From Pseudocercospora fijiensis CIRAD86 (Eukaryota > Ascomycota > Dothideomycetes > Mycosphaerellales > Mycosphaerellaceae), in the NCBI RefSeq assembly GCF_000340215.1, contig NW_006921538.1, positions 1,426,001 through 1,490,000 of the forward strand: a stretch of DNA of 64,000 nucleotides, read 5' to 3'. This document shows, one piece after another, positions 34,262-48,051 of this stretch. The notes beneath the pieces were generated by a model. The model was given only the letters and a program-made list of their open reading frames with translations, searched no databases and was not told the origin of the DNA. How positions within the stretch are numbered: position 1 is the first letter of the stretch; every line of letters starts with the position of its first letter. Both the position numbers and the translations under genes were made by a program.

Positions 34262-35620
34262 GTGTCGCCCCTTATAATAGCCGGTTCATTACGAAACAAC
34301 AACCGTACTACCGCTAGTAGCGCTAGCAACGACAATGCTAGTAGTATAGTACCTACTAAGGTACCTGCTAAAGTACCTGCTAAAGAGCCTACTACTAGGC
34401 CTACCGAAGAACCTATAGTTCTAGGTAACGACCTAGAGTTGCCTATTAACGATATACTTAATAACATCGTTAACCGACGATATAGCTAGCTAGCCTTTAG
34501 GCCCTAGCTAGTAGCGAGACTTTAGGAAGCTACCTAAAATAGGCTCGCTGCTCTATACTAAGAATAATAGCTAAAGGATAATCTTCTCGAGATTCGTCGC
34601 CTTTAGGAAGCCCCGACAACTAAACTAATAGCAGGGCCTTCCTTACTAACTATTTAAAAGAAGGATACTAAACTCAAGGATTACACCGTGTTCGATAGCT
34701 CTAGTTAGAAACAATATAACGACTATATTCGTAACTACGAGCTTAACTAGCGCAATGCACCGAGAGCGCTACTAGATAACTATTCCTTAGTCGTCTATGC
34801 TATACAGTATATTAATAGAGACCTAAAACGTACCTAAGATAACTATTTTAATTCCCTCGAGGATTAGACCGCTATTTAGTAGTAAACCTACAAAACTATT
34901 ATGCTAGACACCCTTAGAAACCCTATACTAAGGCAACAACATACTTAGGACCTGTATCTTCGAGCTAAATAAAAGACTAATTAATCGGCCCGCTTATTCG
35001 AGGCCTATTTAAAAACCCTTAAAGACGACCTTCTGCCTAAGACTAATTCTATATAGATCTCCGAGATACGCCTAAAACTCAGATAGGAGCTTATCCTCGA
35101 ATTGGACTATCGCCGTATGTTCGAATAAGCTAATCTAATACGCATTTAATTTATAGTCGAAGTGGAAATAGCCGAACGGGCTATTTAGCTCTAATAACGA
35201 CTAGAATCGAGGATCCGACTAGCTAGTACTAACCGCGGCAATCGTAGTAGCCGCGGAGGAAACCAAGGTTCCTACTATAATAACAATGCTAACAATAGGA
35301 ACAGTAACAATAACCGTAGAAGAGGCCGTAGCCGCCGGCTATATAGAGGGGGCCGCGATAGGGGCCGTAGAAGGGGCTCGTATCCTTATAACGCTAACCG
35401 CTTAACTAACAATAATAGCTATAGCAGTCTACTAACCGGATTGAAGTGCTTTAATTGTAACAGCACTAGCTATCTACTAGGCTAATGCGATAAACCTAAG
35501 GACTAGGCCTGAATTAACCGTACTTCCGCTAAATACCGAAAGCACCTCTTAGCGGCTAACGCTACCCCTATTACCCTATAGGCTAACCTTCGAAAAAAGA
35601 GTAAGCGCCGCACTAACTGT
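34262..35620 (+). pseudogene. Gag of Gypsy D, RIP-mutated
   Basis: One frame from 34262, rich in Asn, Ser and Pro at first, then helical capsid-like sequence, then an Arg/Gly/Asn-rich basic tail (about 35225-35400), and finally a zinc knuckle at 35447-35490 (CFNCNSTSYLLG, stop, C) in which Tyr stands for His. It ends in an A6 run at about 35593 where pol begins in another frame. Confidence 0.8.
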
Positions 35621-38600
35621 TAGCCTCGTGCGGCGTAAGACCATCGACATTGTACTAGCTATAATACGCTCCTACCTTATATAGGACACGAAGGGCACTA
35701 CCTATTAAACTAAGGTTATACTAGATCTAGGAAATTCAGTTAGTGCCCTTATTAGCTATCGCCTAGCTAAGCAATTAGACCTTCGACAACTGCCGAGGAC
35801 TAACCTACTAACCCTTGCTTAGTTTAATAACGCTCGGCACTTGACCTATAGGGCCTACTATATTCCTATAGCTCTAAAGGACGACCTCGGAAATGAACGC
35901 CTACTAGACTTCACTGCCTACGTAGTAGATATAGACAACCTATATAGGGGAGCTACTATTATTATTAGTAACCCTGTTCTTAAGTACTACGCTATAGCTA
36001 TAGACTTAGGCATTTAGAAGTAGCGATTTAGAATCGCTAGGAAAGAGGACATTAAATATATTAATGTTAGCGAGTGCCCTAACGATATTAGGGTCCTGTT
36101 TATTAGTAACCTAATACTAGCCTCCGCCTTAGCTAATCCGACTGCCGATTTGCTCGGTAGTAATAACGATAAACCTGTGCCCCCTAATAATCCTAAATTC
36201 TAATTAGCTTGCTCGCATACTAGAGCCTATCCGAGAGACCTATATTAATGTGTTTAAACACCACTTAGCATCGACATTGCCTATATTTAAAGAGACGGAT
36301 TATAAGATTGATATTATAGAGGGCAAAGAGGTCCCTTTTAGACCCCTCTACAACCTTAGTAAGCGAGAGCTTGCTATATTACGTAAGTACCTAGAGGAAA
36401 ACCTAGCTAATAGCCGGATACGGTATAGTAACAGCCCTACTAGTGCCCCTATCCTGTTCGTACTAAAGAAGGATAGTAGCCTACGCCTCTATATCGATTA
36501 TCGTAGGCTTAATGCTATTACTATTAAAGATCGCTATCCACTTCCTCTTATTAATAAGACCCTTGATCGCCTTTCTAGTGCCTACTACTACACTACATTA
36601 GATATTAAGGACGCCTATTACCGCATTCGTATTCGCAAGGGCGATGAATAGAAGATAGCCTTTCGTACTCGCTATAGCTATTTCGAGTACTTAGTTATGC
36701 TATTTGGGCTAGCTAATGCCCCTACTACATTCTAGTCCTACATTAATCGGGCCCTATTAGGCCTATTAGATCACCTCTATATAGTTTACCTAGATAACAT
36801 CCTAGTTTACATACACTTACCTAATATTGTAGAATACTAGGCCGTAGTACGCAAGGTCCTCGACCGCCTACGAGCCTATAGACTATATTACAAACCTTCT
36901 AAATGCACCTTTACTGCTAAGGAGGTGTTATTCCTTAGCTTCCTCGTATTAACCGAGGATGTTAAGGCTAATCCTAATCGGATTAAAACAATTACTAAAT
37001 AGCCTGTTCCTACGTCTATTAAGGAGCTTCAATCGTTCCTCGGCTTCGCTAATTTCTACCGCCGCTTTATTAAGGGCTATTTACGGTATATAATGCCCCT
37101 AACTAAGCTTACTAAAACCAAGGCTAACCTAACTAGAGAGTTTAAATAGACTAACAGAGCACAAGCCGCTTTTAACGGCCTAAAGCAACGCTTTACTAAT
37201 GTCCCCTTATTATACTATTTTATGCTAAGCAAGTAGATCCGAATTAAGACTAACGCTTTACAGTTCGCTATATCGGCTATTATGTTACAGCAATCAGATA
37301 ATAACTATTACTAGCACCCGATTGCCTTCTTTTTACGAAAGATAATCGATGTAGAACGTCGATATAAGACCTACGAGCAAGAGCTCTTAGCAATCGTAGA
37401 AGCCTTCAAGCATTAGCGCTACTATCTCGATAGTGCTTAGTGTACAATTTAGGTCTATACAGACTATAACAACCTACGTAGTATTACTAAGGTTATAAGG
37501 GTTATAGGTCGATAGGCTAGATAGGCCGTCTACCTCGCCGGGTTCGATTTTAACATATTATATCGGCTAGGCGTAAGCAACCCTACTAATAGCCTATCGA
37601 GGCGACCTAATTACGATAGCGAGACCTAGCATATTAATTCTTTGTTTCCAACCCTGTAGCATAAGATTGCTATAGCCCGTATTGTTAATAAGCAAGCGTA
37701 GGATAAGCGGACTTCCGGACCCCGCGGCGGCAACAAATACTATAGCGGAGTTGTCGTTCTTCTAGTATGTATTAGAAAGAACGTAGATCGCTCGAGCTAT
37801 AATAACTCGATTAAAGACATTGCTATCTATAGTAATAGCCTATATAGCGATAGCACTATAGAAGAGGTTGCAGTAGTTCCGGCTGCTAGTGCTATTAGAT
37901 ATATATAATACGTACCTCGTTTAATAGCGAGGGTACTATTAAATAACCTTACAAATAGGGATAGTTAATCGTTTATAGATAAGCTATTGCGTACTTAGTA
38001 GAGGGACGCCTTTGCTATCGAGCGCATTAATAAGCTTATAAGTAGGCGAACGACTCGATCTAGTAAGAGTAATTAGTCGATCGACGATAAAGGTTATTTA
38101 AAGTTTAAGGGCAGATACTATGTCCCCGCTAAACAATCGATTAGACAAGAGCTTTTAAAGAGGCACTATAATAGTAAGCTCGCTAGTTACTATAGTATAG
38201 AGAGGTCGCACGAGTTACTATCGCGTATATACTACTAGCTAAATAGTAAGCGGTATATAAAGGAGTATATACAGACCTATATAGTATACTAGCGAGTTAA
38301 AGCACCGAAACACTTGCTATTCGGCGAGTTGTCTTCGCTCCCTATTCTAAAGAAGCTATTTGCTAAGCTAACAATAGACTTTATTATAGGCCTTCTACCT
38401 ACTAGGCGTAGGGGCAGTAAGGACGTATATAATGCTATCCTTATTATAGTAGATCGATTTACTAAAGGCGCTCGATATATCCCGGCGCGGAAAGACTAGA
38501 CTACTATTAATATAGCAGAGGCGCTGTAGAGTAACATCTTCTATACCTATTAGGGAACCCCTAAGGGGATAGTCTCCGATAGGGGCTCGACATTTATATC

Positions 38601-39503
38601 TTACTATTAGAGCGAGATTTGCTTATAGCTAAGACTAAAGCATCGGCTATTAACAGCCTTCTATCTACAGACTAACGGTTAAATAGAGAGGTAGAATGCT
38701 ACCCTGTAGCAGTACCTACGTAGCTACATTAATAAGAACCCCGAGGATTAGGTTAACCTCCTATAGCCTGCAGAATTCGTATACAACAACAGTATACATT
38801 TATCAACTAAGATCTCGCCCTATATAGCTATAATAGGCTAGAATGCTGCTATACTATAAGACCTACTATCGCTCGAGGCCGAGCGTAAGGAAAGGGAAGC
38901 GCGTTAAGTACCCGAAACACTAGCGGCTATTAAGAGGGTTTAGAAGATGCGAGAAATCTATACTAAGATGGCCGAGAAGTTAACAAAGGCTTAAGAGTAT
39001 TAAAAGGCCTACTACGATAAGCGCTATATACCGATAACCTTTAAACAAGGCGACATAGTTATACTTAGTATAAAGAACCTCCGCATCCGCAAACACCTAT
39101 TACCTAATAGCAAAACAAGGCCTAAGCTCGTACTAAGATACATTGGCCTATTCCGCATTCGAGAGGCTAAGGGCATACAGGCCTATTAGTTATAGCTCCT
39201 ACCTTATTACACTATCTATAATACCTTCTATATATTACTCCTTAAGCCGTACTACCTACGCGAAGGGGATAAAGCCCCTACAGAACACGAAGACATACTA
39301 GCGGATAGTAAGGAGCTATAGTCTGTAGAACGTATCCTGCAGCATCGTACTAGGTAAGGCAAGAAGGAGTACCTACTAAGATAGCAAGGCTATTTACCTA
39401 AATAGGACTTGTAGGAAGCTAAAGACTCTTTTAAAAACATAACTAAGTTGTTAGATGAATATTAGACCAGCGTAAAGAACAAGAAGAAGGCTAAGGGCCT
39501 ATA
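35592..39503 (+). pseudogene. Pol of Gypsy D with chromodomain, RIP-mutated
   Basis: Protease near 35715 reads VILDLGNSVSALIS. RT (36250-37100) includes [20 protein letters not shown] and VYLDNILV at about 36785, where YLDD is expected. RNase H follows (about 37200-37430). Integrase shows LTIDFIIGLLPT, IVDRFTKGARYIP, GIVSDRGSTF and a mutated third acidic block (about 38150-38800). The C-terminus has a chromodomain-like block with GKKEYLLR, stop, QGYLPK (about 39320-39430). Chromodomains guide such elements to heterochromatin. Stops are mainly TAG. Confidence 0.85.
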
Positions 39504-40779
39504 ATGTTACTAGAAAGGCCTAGGAACAATGCTACCCCCGGGGTGCTATTAAGCTAACTAATTAGAGGCAAGCAATTGTTAGCAAAGGACAATAAGACTA
39601 CACTACGATAACGGACGCGTAACGAGTACTAACGAGCGCACTATTACTATTAACTAATCGCCTACTCTTTTAAGGAATCTACCTCTTTACTAGCGTACCC
39701 TATAAGACCCTCCTCTTAGCGCCCCTCTTATTTCTACGTCCTATCGAGGCCTAAGGCCTAGGCGGTTAATAGAGGCGGCGCGCGCGCGTAGGCGAATAGT
39801 GTTAGTAATAATAATAGTAACGATAGCGTTACGCTTATACTAAAGGGCGACACGGCTAGCGCGGCTATATTAGTAACGGTATTATAGAGTATATTATTAG
39901 TCGAAGAAGGAAATTAGAAGAAGGTAAAGTTAGCGCTAAGACGACTAGCGCTGCTATTATTAATATTACTTACTATTGTCGCTGCGCCTATAGACACAAC
40001 CTTACCTATACTACGAGCCTAAGGCACCTTTAATCAAAACTTTAATTAAAAGCTTTAAGCCTATTAAAGGTTTAATTAAAAATTTTAAGGCTAAGTTAAA
40101 ACTTTAACTAAGTTAAAAGATTAAGCGACTAATAGACTAACTAAGGGCAAAAACTATAGAGCTAAGCTAGCCGGGGTCGATCTTATAGACAATAGGTTAC
40201 TCCTCGATCTATCTAACCCTTTAAGCGAGGCGAACCTCTACTACTGCACTTATAATAGCCTCTACCTATAGAAACTAGACGAGCTGTGTTTTTTTAAAAA
40301 GATAAGATAAGATTGACACTTAAAGGCTACTAAACCTAGCTAATTAGGGCTAGCGAAACTACGAATAATAAGAATAATAACCCTCGGAAGCGAACAAACC
40401 CTCGGAAGCGGACATTGCTAGGTCTTTTAAGAGTAGACGCAAAGAACTCGATACGATATCACTTAGAACGGAGGCAGTACTACAATACCTCGTACGTCTA
40501 CCTATTATAGTAGGGAAGACGCGCTTGTATTGTAATTAGTCGAAGGCCTTTAGTTCTTATAGATACATATCACTTTATAGTTTATTGCATATAGAGATAG
40601 CGCAGTTAGAGTTATACATTGTGCTATATTAAAGGTGAGGTTTGATATAGTTATATAATCGGTAATTGCGTATTCAATTTAGCGCAGACTAAGAAGCTTA
40701 CTAGACCTACTAAGGCAGTAGCGACAGAGGTTAGAACATAGACCGGCTACGAGGGCGCGGCCTTTAGAAGGGAAGCGTA
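39504..40779 (+). other. Long non-coding 3' region of Gypsy D
   Basis: About 1.28 kb between pol and the 3' LTR. It has a palindromic ACCCCCGGGGT at about 39535, an AT-rich stretch of repeated TTTAATTAAAA and AACTTTAA phrases at about 40030-40130, and a tandem pair of CCCTCGGAAGCG at about 40381-40420. The same landmarks occur in A (61935, about 62405, 62713) and B (56450, about 56860, 57188). The purine-rich AGAAGGGAAGCG precedes the 3' LTR. Confidence 0.7.
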
Positions 40780-40976
40780 TATTAGGACTAAAGAGGTTAT
40801 ATGTAATTGGTATGTAACTAGGCTCGAGTGAAGCTAGGGTCTTAATGCCTTAGGCAGAGCTTAGCGCTTAGCGTTAGGCTAACTAGCCTGCCTTCCTCCC
40901 TCTCCTCTTAGATCTCTATCGAATACTACTCGTACCTACTACTACCCTATCTACCTGCTAATATACCCTTCTTACA
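40780..40976 (+). repeat. 3' LTR of Gypsy D
   Basis: Starts TATTAGGACT (mutated TG) and ends TTCTTACA, keeping the canonical CA. It is followed by the AGACC target duplication. Confidence 0.93.
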
Positions 40977-40981
40977 AGACC

Positions 40982-41328
40982 CTAGAGCTTGCTCGAATAG
41001 TTATATAGGATAGTTCGCTAGACAGAAGTAGATATAGCCTATAGGTCTACCTAGAGGGGATTTCTACCCCTACCTAGATTTTTGTTTTTAGTATAAGAAT
41101 AATAAGATAGATAGTTTTTATAGCTCGGTCTTAATACTTATAAGCCGATACTATTAGCTCTTACCTAACCGAGCGAGCTACTAGTACCTCTATAGAGATA
41201 CTAGACTTATTTATTACCTAAGTTTTAATATTAAGTTTTAAAGAAAGGCGTATATATAGTTAATCTAAGGGTACCAAAGGGTTACAAATACCAGTTAAAA
41301 GTTAACGGGAATGTCTGTAAAGAGATAT
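40982..41328. other. Pre-insertion sequence between Gypsy D and Gypsy A
   Basis: About 350 bp of older sequence with no gene. It ends in GATAT, the left target duplication of element A. Confidence 0.5.
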
Positions 41329-41524
41329 TGTTAGGGCTAAAGAGGCTATACGTAATTAGTATATAACTAGGCTAAGTAAAGCTAGGGTCTTAGTGCCTTA
41401 GGCAGGGCTTAGCGCTTAGCAATAGGCCAACTTGCCTACCTTCCTCCCTCTCCTCCTAGCTCCTTATCGAATACTACTTATATCTACTACTACCCTATCT
41501 ACCTGCTAATATACCCTTCTTATA
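41329..41524 (+). repeat. 5' LTR of Gypsy A
   Basis: 196 bp, starting TGTTAGGGCT and ending TTCTTATA. It pairs with the LTR at 63111 on shared private variants. Confidence 0.92.
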
Positions 41525-41779
41525 TAGTATTCGATCTACCCTTTAAGGGCAGTAGCTAGATAGTCCTTATTTCAAGCTTTTAGCGGTATAGCTACGAAAA
41601 CTATCGATTTAACTATATTACGCCCGAAAGACGGGACCTACACGTACTATTCTATTAAAACAACCGTACCAATTATTAAGCAAGGCCTTCTATACGGCCT
41701 ATTATACTAAGTTAAGCATACTAAGCCGATATCTACTAATTCCGCTACATCCGTATCTTAGGGGCTAATAATACATTAT

Positions 41780-42914
41780 TAGTATCGCCCCTTATAATAG
41801 CTAGTTTATTACAAAACAACAACCGTGCTACCGCTAGCAGCGCTAGCAACGACAACGCTAGTAGCACAGTACCTACTAAAGTGCCTACTAAAGCTCCTAC
41901 TAAAGTGCCTCCTACTAAAGGGCCTACTGCTAAGCCTACTAAAGAACCTGTAATTCTAGGTAACGACCTAGAATTGCCTGTCGACGACATCCTTAATAAT
42001 ATTGTTAACCGTCGATATAGCTAACTAGCCTTTAGGCCCCAACTAGTAGGGAGACTCTAAGAAGCTACCTAAAACAGGCTTACTGCCCTACGTTAAGAAT
42101 AATAGCTAAAGGATAACCTCCTCGAGATTCGCCGCCTATAGGAAGCCCTAATAACTACTACTAGACTAGAACTAGTAGTAGGACCTTCTATTTAAAAGAA
42201 GGATGCTAAGCTTAAAGACTGTACCGTATTTAATAGCTCTAGCCGCAAGCAGTACAATAATTACATACGTAATTGTAAATTAAACTAGCGGAATACACTA
42301 AGGGCCCTACTAGACGACTATTCGCTAGTCGTCTATGCTATGCAATACATTAATAGAGACCTAAAGCGTACCTAGGATAACCACTTTAACTCCCTTACTA
42401 ATCAGACCGCTATTTAGTAGCAAACCTACAAAACTATTATACTAGACACCCTTAGAAACCCTATACTAAGGCAACAATACGCTTAGGACTAGTACCTTCG
42501 GGCTAAGCAAAAGACTAATTAATTAGCTCGTTTATTTAAGGCCTATTTAAAGACCCTCGAGGACGATTTGCTAGCTAAGACCGACTCTATCTAGATTTCC
42601 GAAATACGCCCTAAATTGCGATAGGAGTTAGTCCTTAAATTAGACCGCCGTCGTGTATTCGAATAGGCTAACCTAATACGCATTCAATTTATAGTCGAGG
42701 TAGAAATAGCTAAACGAGCTGTCTAGCTCTAGCAACGACTAGAATTAAGGATCCGACCTGCTAGCAACCGCGGTAACCGTAGTGCCCGCGGAGGAAACTA
42801 AGGTTCTACCTAAAACAATAATGCTAATAATAGGAATAGTAATAGCGACCGTAGAAGAGGCCGTAGCCGGCGGCTATATAGAGGAGGCCGCGATAGGGGC
42901 CGTAGAAGGGGCTC
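41780..42914 (+). pseudogene. Gag of Gypsy A, 5' part, cut by element B
   Basis: Aligns with D gag along its length through the Arg/Gly-rich tail (about 42760-42914) and breaks at GGCTC, the target site of B. The remaining gag C-terminus, with the zinc knuckle CFNCNSTSYLLG, continues at 57788-58012. Confidence 0.8.
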
Positions 42915-43112
42915 TATTAGGACTAAAGAGGTTACACGTAATTGGTATATAACTAGGCTCGAGTAAAGCTAGGGTCTCGATGCCTTAGGCAGGGCTTGGC
43001 GCTTAGCGTTAGGCCAACTAGTCTGCCTTCCTCCCTCTCCTCTTAGATCTCTATCGAATACTATACTAATTTACCACTACCCTATCTACCTGCTAATATA
43101 ACCCTTCTTATA
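42915..43112 (+). repeat. 5' LTR of Gypsy B
   Basis: Starts TATTAGGACT and ends TTCTTATA. It contains ATCGAATACTA (43053-43063), complementary over 11 bases to the primer-binding site at 43113-43123. Confidence 0.92.
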
Positions 43113-43372
43113 TAGTATTCGATCTACCCTTTAAGGGTAGCAGCTAGATAGTCCTTATTTCAAGCTTTTAGCGGTATAGCTACGAACAAGACTAATCTAA
43201 CTATATTACGCCCGAAGAACGGGACCTATACGTACCATTCTATCGAAACAACCGTACTAATTATTATCAAGCAAGGCCTTCTATACGGCCTACTATACTA
43301 AGTTAATCGTACTAGACTAATATCTACTAATTCCGCTACATCCGCATTTTAGGGGCTAATAATACATTATTA

Positions 43373-44740
43373 GTGTCATCCCCTACTACAATAGCCGGCT
43401 TATTACGAAGCAACAACAACCGTGCTGCCGCTAGCAGCGCTAGTAATAACAACGCTAGTAGCACGGTTCCCGCTAAAGTGCCTACTAAAGTGCCTCCTAC
43501 TAAAGAGCCTACTAGAGAGCCTATTAAAGAAGAATCTATAATTCTAGGTAATAATCTAGAATTGCCTATTAACGACATTCTTAACAACATTGTTAATCGG
43601 CGATATAGCTAGCTAGCCTTTAGCCCCTAACTAGTAGGGAGACTCTAAGAAGCTACCTAAAACAGGCTTACTGCCCTACGTTAAGAGCAACAGCTAAAGG
43701 ATAACCTCCTCGAAATTCGTCGCCTTTAGGAGGCCCTAACAACTAACACTAAGCCGACCGTAGGGCCTTCCTTACTATTAGTCCTAGTCTAGAAGAAGGA
43801 TGCTAAACTCAAAGACTACACCGTGTTTAATAGCTCTAGTCGCAAGCAATACAATAATTACATACGTAATTGCGAACTCAACTAGCGAAATGCACTAAGG
43901 GCTCTTCTAGACGACTATTCCTTAGTTGTTTACGCTATGCAGTACATTAATAGTAACCTAAAGCGCACCTAGGACGACCATTTCGATTCCCTTAATAATT
44001 AGACTGCTGTTTAGTAGAAAACCTACAAGACTATTATGCTAGACACTCTTAGAAACCCGATACTAAGACAATAGCATGCTTAGGACTAATACCTTCGAGC
44101 TAAACAAAAGACTAACTAGTCGGCTCGTTTATTTAAGGCCTATTTAAAGACCCTCGAGGATAACCTTCCGGCTAAGACTAATTCTATATAGATCTCGGAA
44201 ATACGCCTAAAACTAAGATAGGAATTAGTCCTTAAATTAGACCGCCGCCGTGTGTTTAAACAGACCAATCTTATACGCATTCAATTTATAGTTAAAGTCG
44301 AGACTGTAGAGCGTATAGTACAGCTCTAACAACGGTTAGAATCTAAGATACGCCTAGCTACCTATCGTGGCCGCGGAGGAAATCAAGGTTCGCATTAGAA
44401 CAATACTAGTGCTAATAATAGAGGTAGCAATAACAACGACCGTAGGAGAAGCCGTAGCCGACGGCTATATAGAGGAGGCCGTAATAGGGGCCGTAGAAGG
44501 GGCTCGTATCCCTATAGTACTAATCGCTCGGCTAACAATAGCGGCAATAGCTATAGCAATCCCCTAACCGGACTAAAGTGCTTCAATTATAATAGTACTA
44601 GCTATCTACTAGGCTAATACGACAAACCTAAGGACTAGGCCCGAATCGACCGCGCTACCGCTAAGTACCGAAAGCACCTTTTAGTAGCTAACGCTACCCC
44701 TATAGGCTAACCTTCTTATTAGTCGAAAAAAGAATAAGCG
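43373..44740 (+). pseudogene. Gag of Gypsy B, RIP-mutated
   Basis: Reads in one frame from 43373 through a basic Arg/Gly tail (about 44365-44520) to the zinc knuckle at about 44576 (CFNYNSTSYLLG), where the second Cys has become Tyr. Pol starts in the -1 frame across an A6 run at 44725-44731. Confidence 0.8.
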
Positions 44741-47700
44741 CCGCACTAACTGTTAGCCTTGTGCGGCGTAAGACTATCGACATTGTACTAGCTATTATAC
44801 GTACCTATCTCGTATCGGACACGCATAGGACTAACTATAAGACTAAGGTTATACTAGATCTAGGAAATTCAGTCAGTGCCCTTATTAGCTATCGCCTAGC
44901 TAAGCAATTAGACCTTCGACAACTGCCTAGAACTAACCTGCTAACCCTTGCTTAGTTTAATAACGCTCGGCACTTAACCTACGGAGCCTACTATGTCTAT
45001 ATAGCCCTAAGAGACGACCTCGGCAATAAGCGCCTGCTAAACTTTACTACCTATATAGTAGACATAGACAGCCTCCTATCTAACATTGTTATTAGTAACC
45101 CTATTCTTAAGTACTATGCTGTAGTTATAGACTTAGGCAGTTAATAATAGCGATTTAGAATCGCTAGGAAAGAGGACATTAAACACATTAATATTAGCGA
45201 GTGCCCTAATAATATTAGGGTCCTATTTATTAGCAACCTAACCCTAGCTAATCCGACGGCCGACCTACTCGGTAGTAATAACGATGAACTAGTGCCCCCT
45301 AATAGTATAGATCCTGAACAACTTAAGCGCATACTAGAACCTATTCGAGAGACCTATATTAATGTGTTTAAACACTACCTAGCATCGACATTGCCTATAT
45401 TTAAAGAGACGGATTATAAGATTGATATTATAGAGGGCAAGGAGGTCCCTTTTAGACTACTCTACAACCTTAGTAAGCGCGAGCTTGCTGTGTTGCGTAA
45501 GTACCTAGAAGAAAACCTAGCTAATAGTCGTATTCGGTATAGTAACAGCCCTGCTAGTACACCTATCCTGTTCGTACTAAAGAAGGATAGTAGCCTACGC
45601 CTATATGTCGACTATCGTAGGCTTAATGCTGTTACTATTAAAGACCGCTGTCTACTTCCGCTTATTAATAAGACCCTCGACCGCCTTTCTAGTACCTACT
45701 ACTACACTATACTAGACATTAAGGATGCATACTATCGCATTCGTATTCGTAAGGGCGATGAATAGAAGACAGCCTTTCGTACTCGCTATAGCCATTTTAA
45801 GTACTTAGTTATACTATTTAGGCTAGCTAATGCCCCTGCTACATTCTAGTCCTATATCAATCGGGCCCTATTAGGCCTATTAGATTACCTCTATATAGTT
45901 TACCTAGATAACATCCTAGTTTATATATACTCTCCTAACATTGCGGAACACTAGGTTGCAGTCCGTAAGGTACTCGATCGCCTAAGGGCCTATAGCTTAT
46001 ATTGCAAGCCTTCTAAATGCACCTTTGCTGCTAAAGAGGTGTTATTCCTCGGCTTCCTCGTATTAACTAAGGGTATTAAGGCTAATCCTAATCGGATCAA
46101 AACTATTACTAAATAGCCTGTTCCTACGTTAATTAAGGAGCTGCAGTCGTTCCTCGGTTTTACTAACTTCTATCGCCGATTTATTAAGAGCTATTTACGG
46201 CATGTAATGCCCCTAACTAAGCTTACTAAAACTAAGGCTAACCCGACTAGGGAGTTTAAATAGACTAACAAGGCGCGAGCCGCTTTTAACGGTTTGAAGC
46301 AGCGCTTTACTAAAGTCCCCTTATTGCACTATTTCGTACTAAGCAAACAGATCCGCATTAAGACTGACGCTTTACAGTTTGCTATATTAGCTATTATGTT
46401 ACAATAGGCTAATAACAATTACTAGCACCCGATTGCCTTCTTCTCGAGGAAGATAATTAATGCTAAGCGTCGCTACGAGACCTACGAGTAAGAGCTCTTA
46501 GCTATTGTCGAGGCCTTTAAGCATTAGAGGCATTACCTCGATAGGGCCCAATATACGATATAGGTCTATATAGACTATAACAACCTCCGTAGCATTACTA
46601 AGGTTACTAGAGTTATAGGTCGATAGGCTAGATAGGCCGTCTACCTCGCTAGGTTTGATTTTAATATATTATATCGGCTAGGCGTAAGTAACCCTGCTAA
46701 TAGCCTATCGAGGCGACCTAATTACGATAGCGGGACTTAGCAATCTATTAATTCATTGTTTCCAACCCTATAGCATAAGATTGCTATAGCCCGTATTGTT
46801 AATAAGTAAGCGTAGGATAAGCGGCTTACCGGACTCTGCGACGGCTTAAAGCATATTAATACTCTTGCTATATTAATAGTGCGTATTAAGGCAAGGGCTA
46901 AGGATATAGACAGGAGAAGTTATAATAACTCTCTAGTCGATATCGCTATATATAGTAACAGCGATCAAAGCACTAATGCAGTTAATCCGGCTGCTAGTAC
47001 TACTAGATGCATACAGTGCGTACTACGTAAGATAGCGAGGGTACTATTAAGCGAACTTATAGAAGGGGATAGACGAGCGTTTATAGATAAGCTGTTACGT
47101 ACTTAGCAAAGGGACGCTTTTGCTACTGCTCGTATAGATTAGCTTAGAAGTGGCCGTAAGACTAGGTCTAGCAAGAATTAGTCGATCGATACTAATAGCT
47201 ATTTGCGCTATAAGGGTAGGCTCTATGTCCCTGCCGAGCATTCGATCCGATAAGAGCTTCTTAAGCGACACTATAATAGTAAGCTTGCCGGTTACTATAG
47301 TATAGAGAGGTCGCACGAGTTACTATCGCGTATATACTACTAGCTAAATAGTAAGCGGGATATAAAGGACTACGTAAACACGTATACCGTGTGTCAACGA
47401 GTTAAAGCACTAAAGCACTTACTATTTAGCGAGTTGTCTTCACTCTCTGTTCTAAAGAAGCCTTTTATAGAGCTTATAATAGACTTTATTACAGGTCTTC
47501 CCCCTACTAAGCGAAGAGGAAGCAAGGACGTTTTTAACGCTATACTAGTCGTTGTAGACCGATTCACTAAGGGTGCTCGCTACATTCCCGCTCGGAAAGA
47601 CTAGACTGCTATTAATATAGTAGAAGCGCTATAGAACAACATCTTCTATACCTATTAGGGGACCCCTAAAGGGATAGTCTCTAACCGAGGCTCGACATTT

Positions 47701-47906
47701 ATATCTTATTATTAGAGTAAGATTTGCCTGCAGCTGAGACTTAAGCATCGCCTATCTATAGCATTCTATCTATAAACAGATAGTCAAACTAAGAGGCAGA
47801 ATGCCACCCTATAGCAGTACCTACGTAGCTATATTAATAAGAACCCCGAGGATTAGGTTAACCTCCTATAGCCTACAGAATTCGTATACAACAATAGTAT
47901 ATATTC
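44725..47906 (+). pseudogene. Pol of Gypsy B, first part, cut by element C
   Basis: Protease (VILDLGNSVSALIS near 44848) and RT (45292 onward, with LYVDYRRLNAVTIKDR and YLDN at about 45902) are in one frame. RNase H and integrase (LIIDFITGLPPT, VVDRFTKGARYIP, about 47470-47590) follow. Element C interrupts the integrase about 100 bp after the third catalytic block. The rest of the integrase and the chromodomain lie at 55707-56418. Confidence 0.83.
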
Positions 47907-48051
47907 TGTTACAGTGCCAGCTGTCGAGGCTGCCTAAGGCACCAAGCAGGGTAGATAGGAGCGTAGCTTTTACGCTTCCTTCTCTTATTATAGACAGTTT
48001 GACAATCTAATTACGTAACACCTACCTCGCTGCCCTCTCGCCCGTGTTATA
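47907..48051 (+). repeat. 5' LTR of Gypsy C
   Basis: 145 bp, nearly identical to 55562-55706; differences are C/T and G/A. The sequence directly downstream (ACTATCTGTCGC) matches neither a recognisable tRNA 3' end nor the LTR. Confidence 0.9.

Larger units (their letters stand above)
33808..40976 (+). mobile_element. Gypsy D: chromodomain Ty3/gypsy element, RIP-mutated
   Basis: 7169 bp, with two 197-bp LTRs (33808-34004 and 40780-40976) and a perfect 5-bp target duplication AGACC (33803-33807 and 40977-40981). It contains gag, protease, RT, RNase H, integrase and a C-terminal chromodomain, then about 1.28 kb of non-coding 3' sequence. It is the same family as elements A and B. It is complete in structure but disabled by many TAG codons and a frame shift between protease and RT. 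Confidence 0.96.

Noticed and set aside
34225..34467. Minus-strand frames opposite the gag starts (also 41745-41990, 43336-43590)
   Set aside because: They mirror the low-complexity N-terminus of gag. They recur only because gag recurs.
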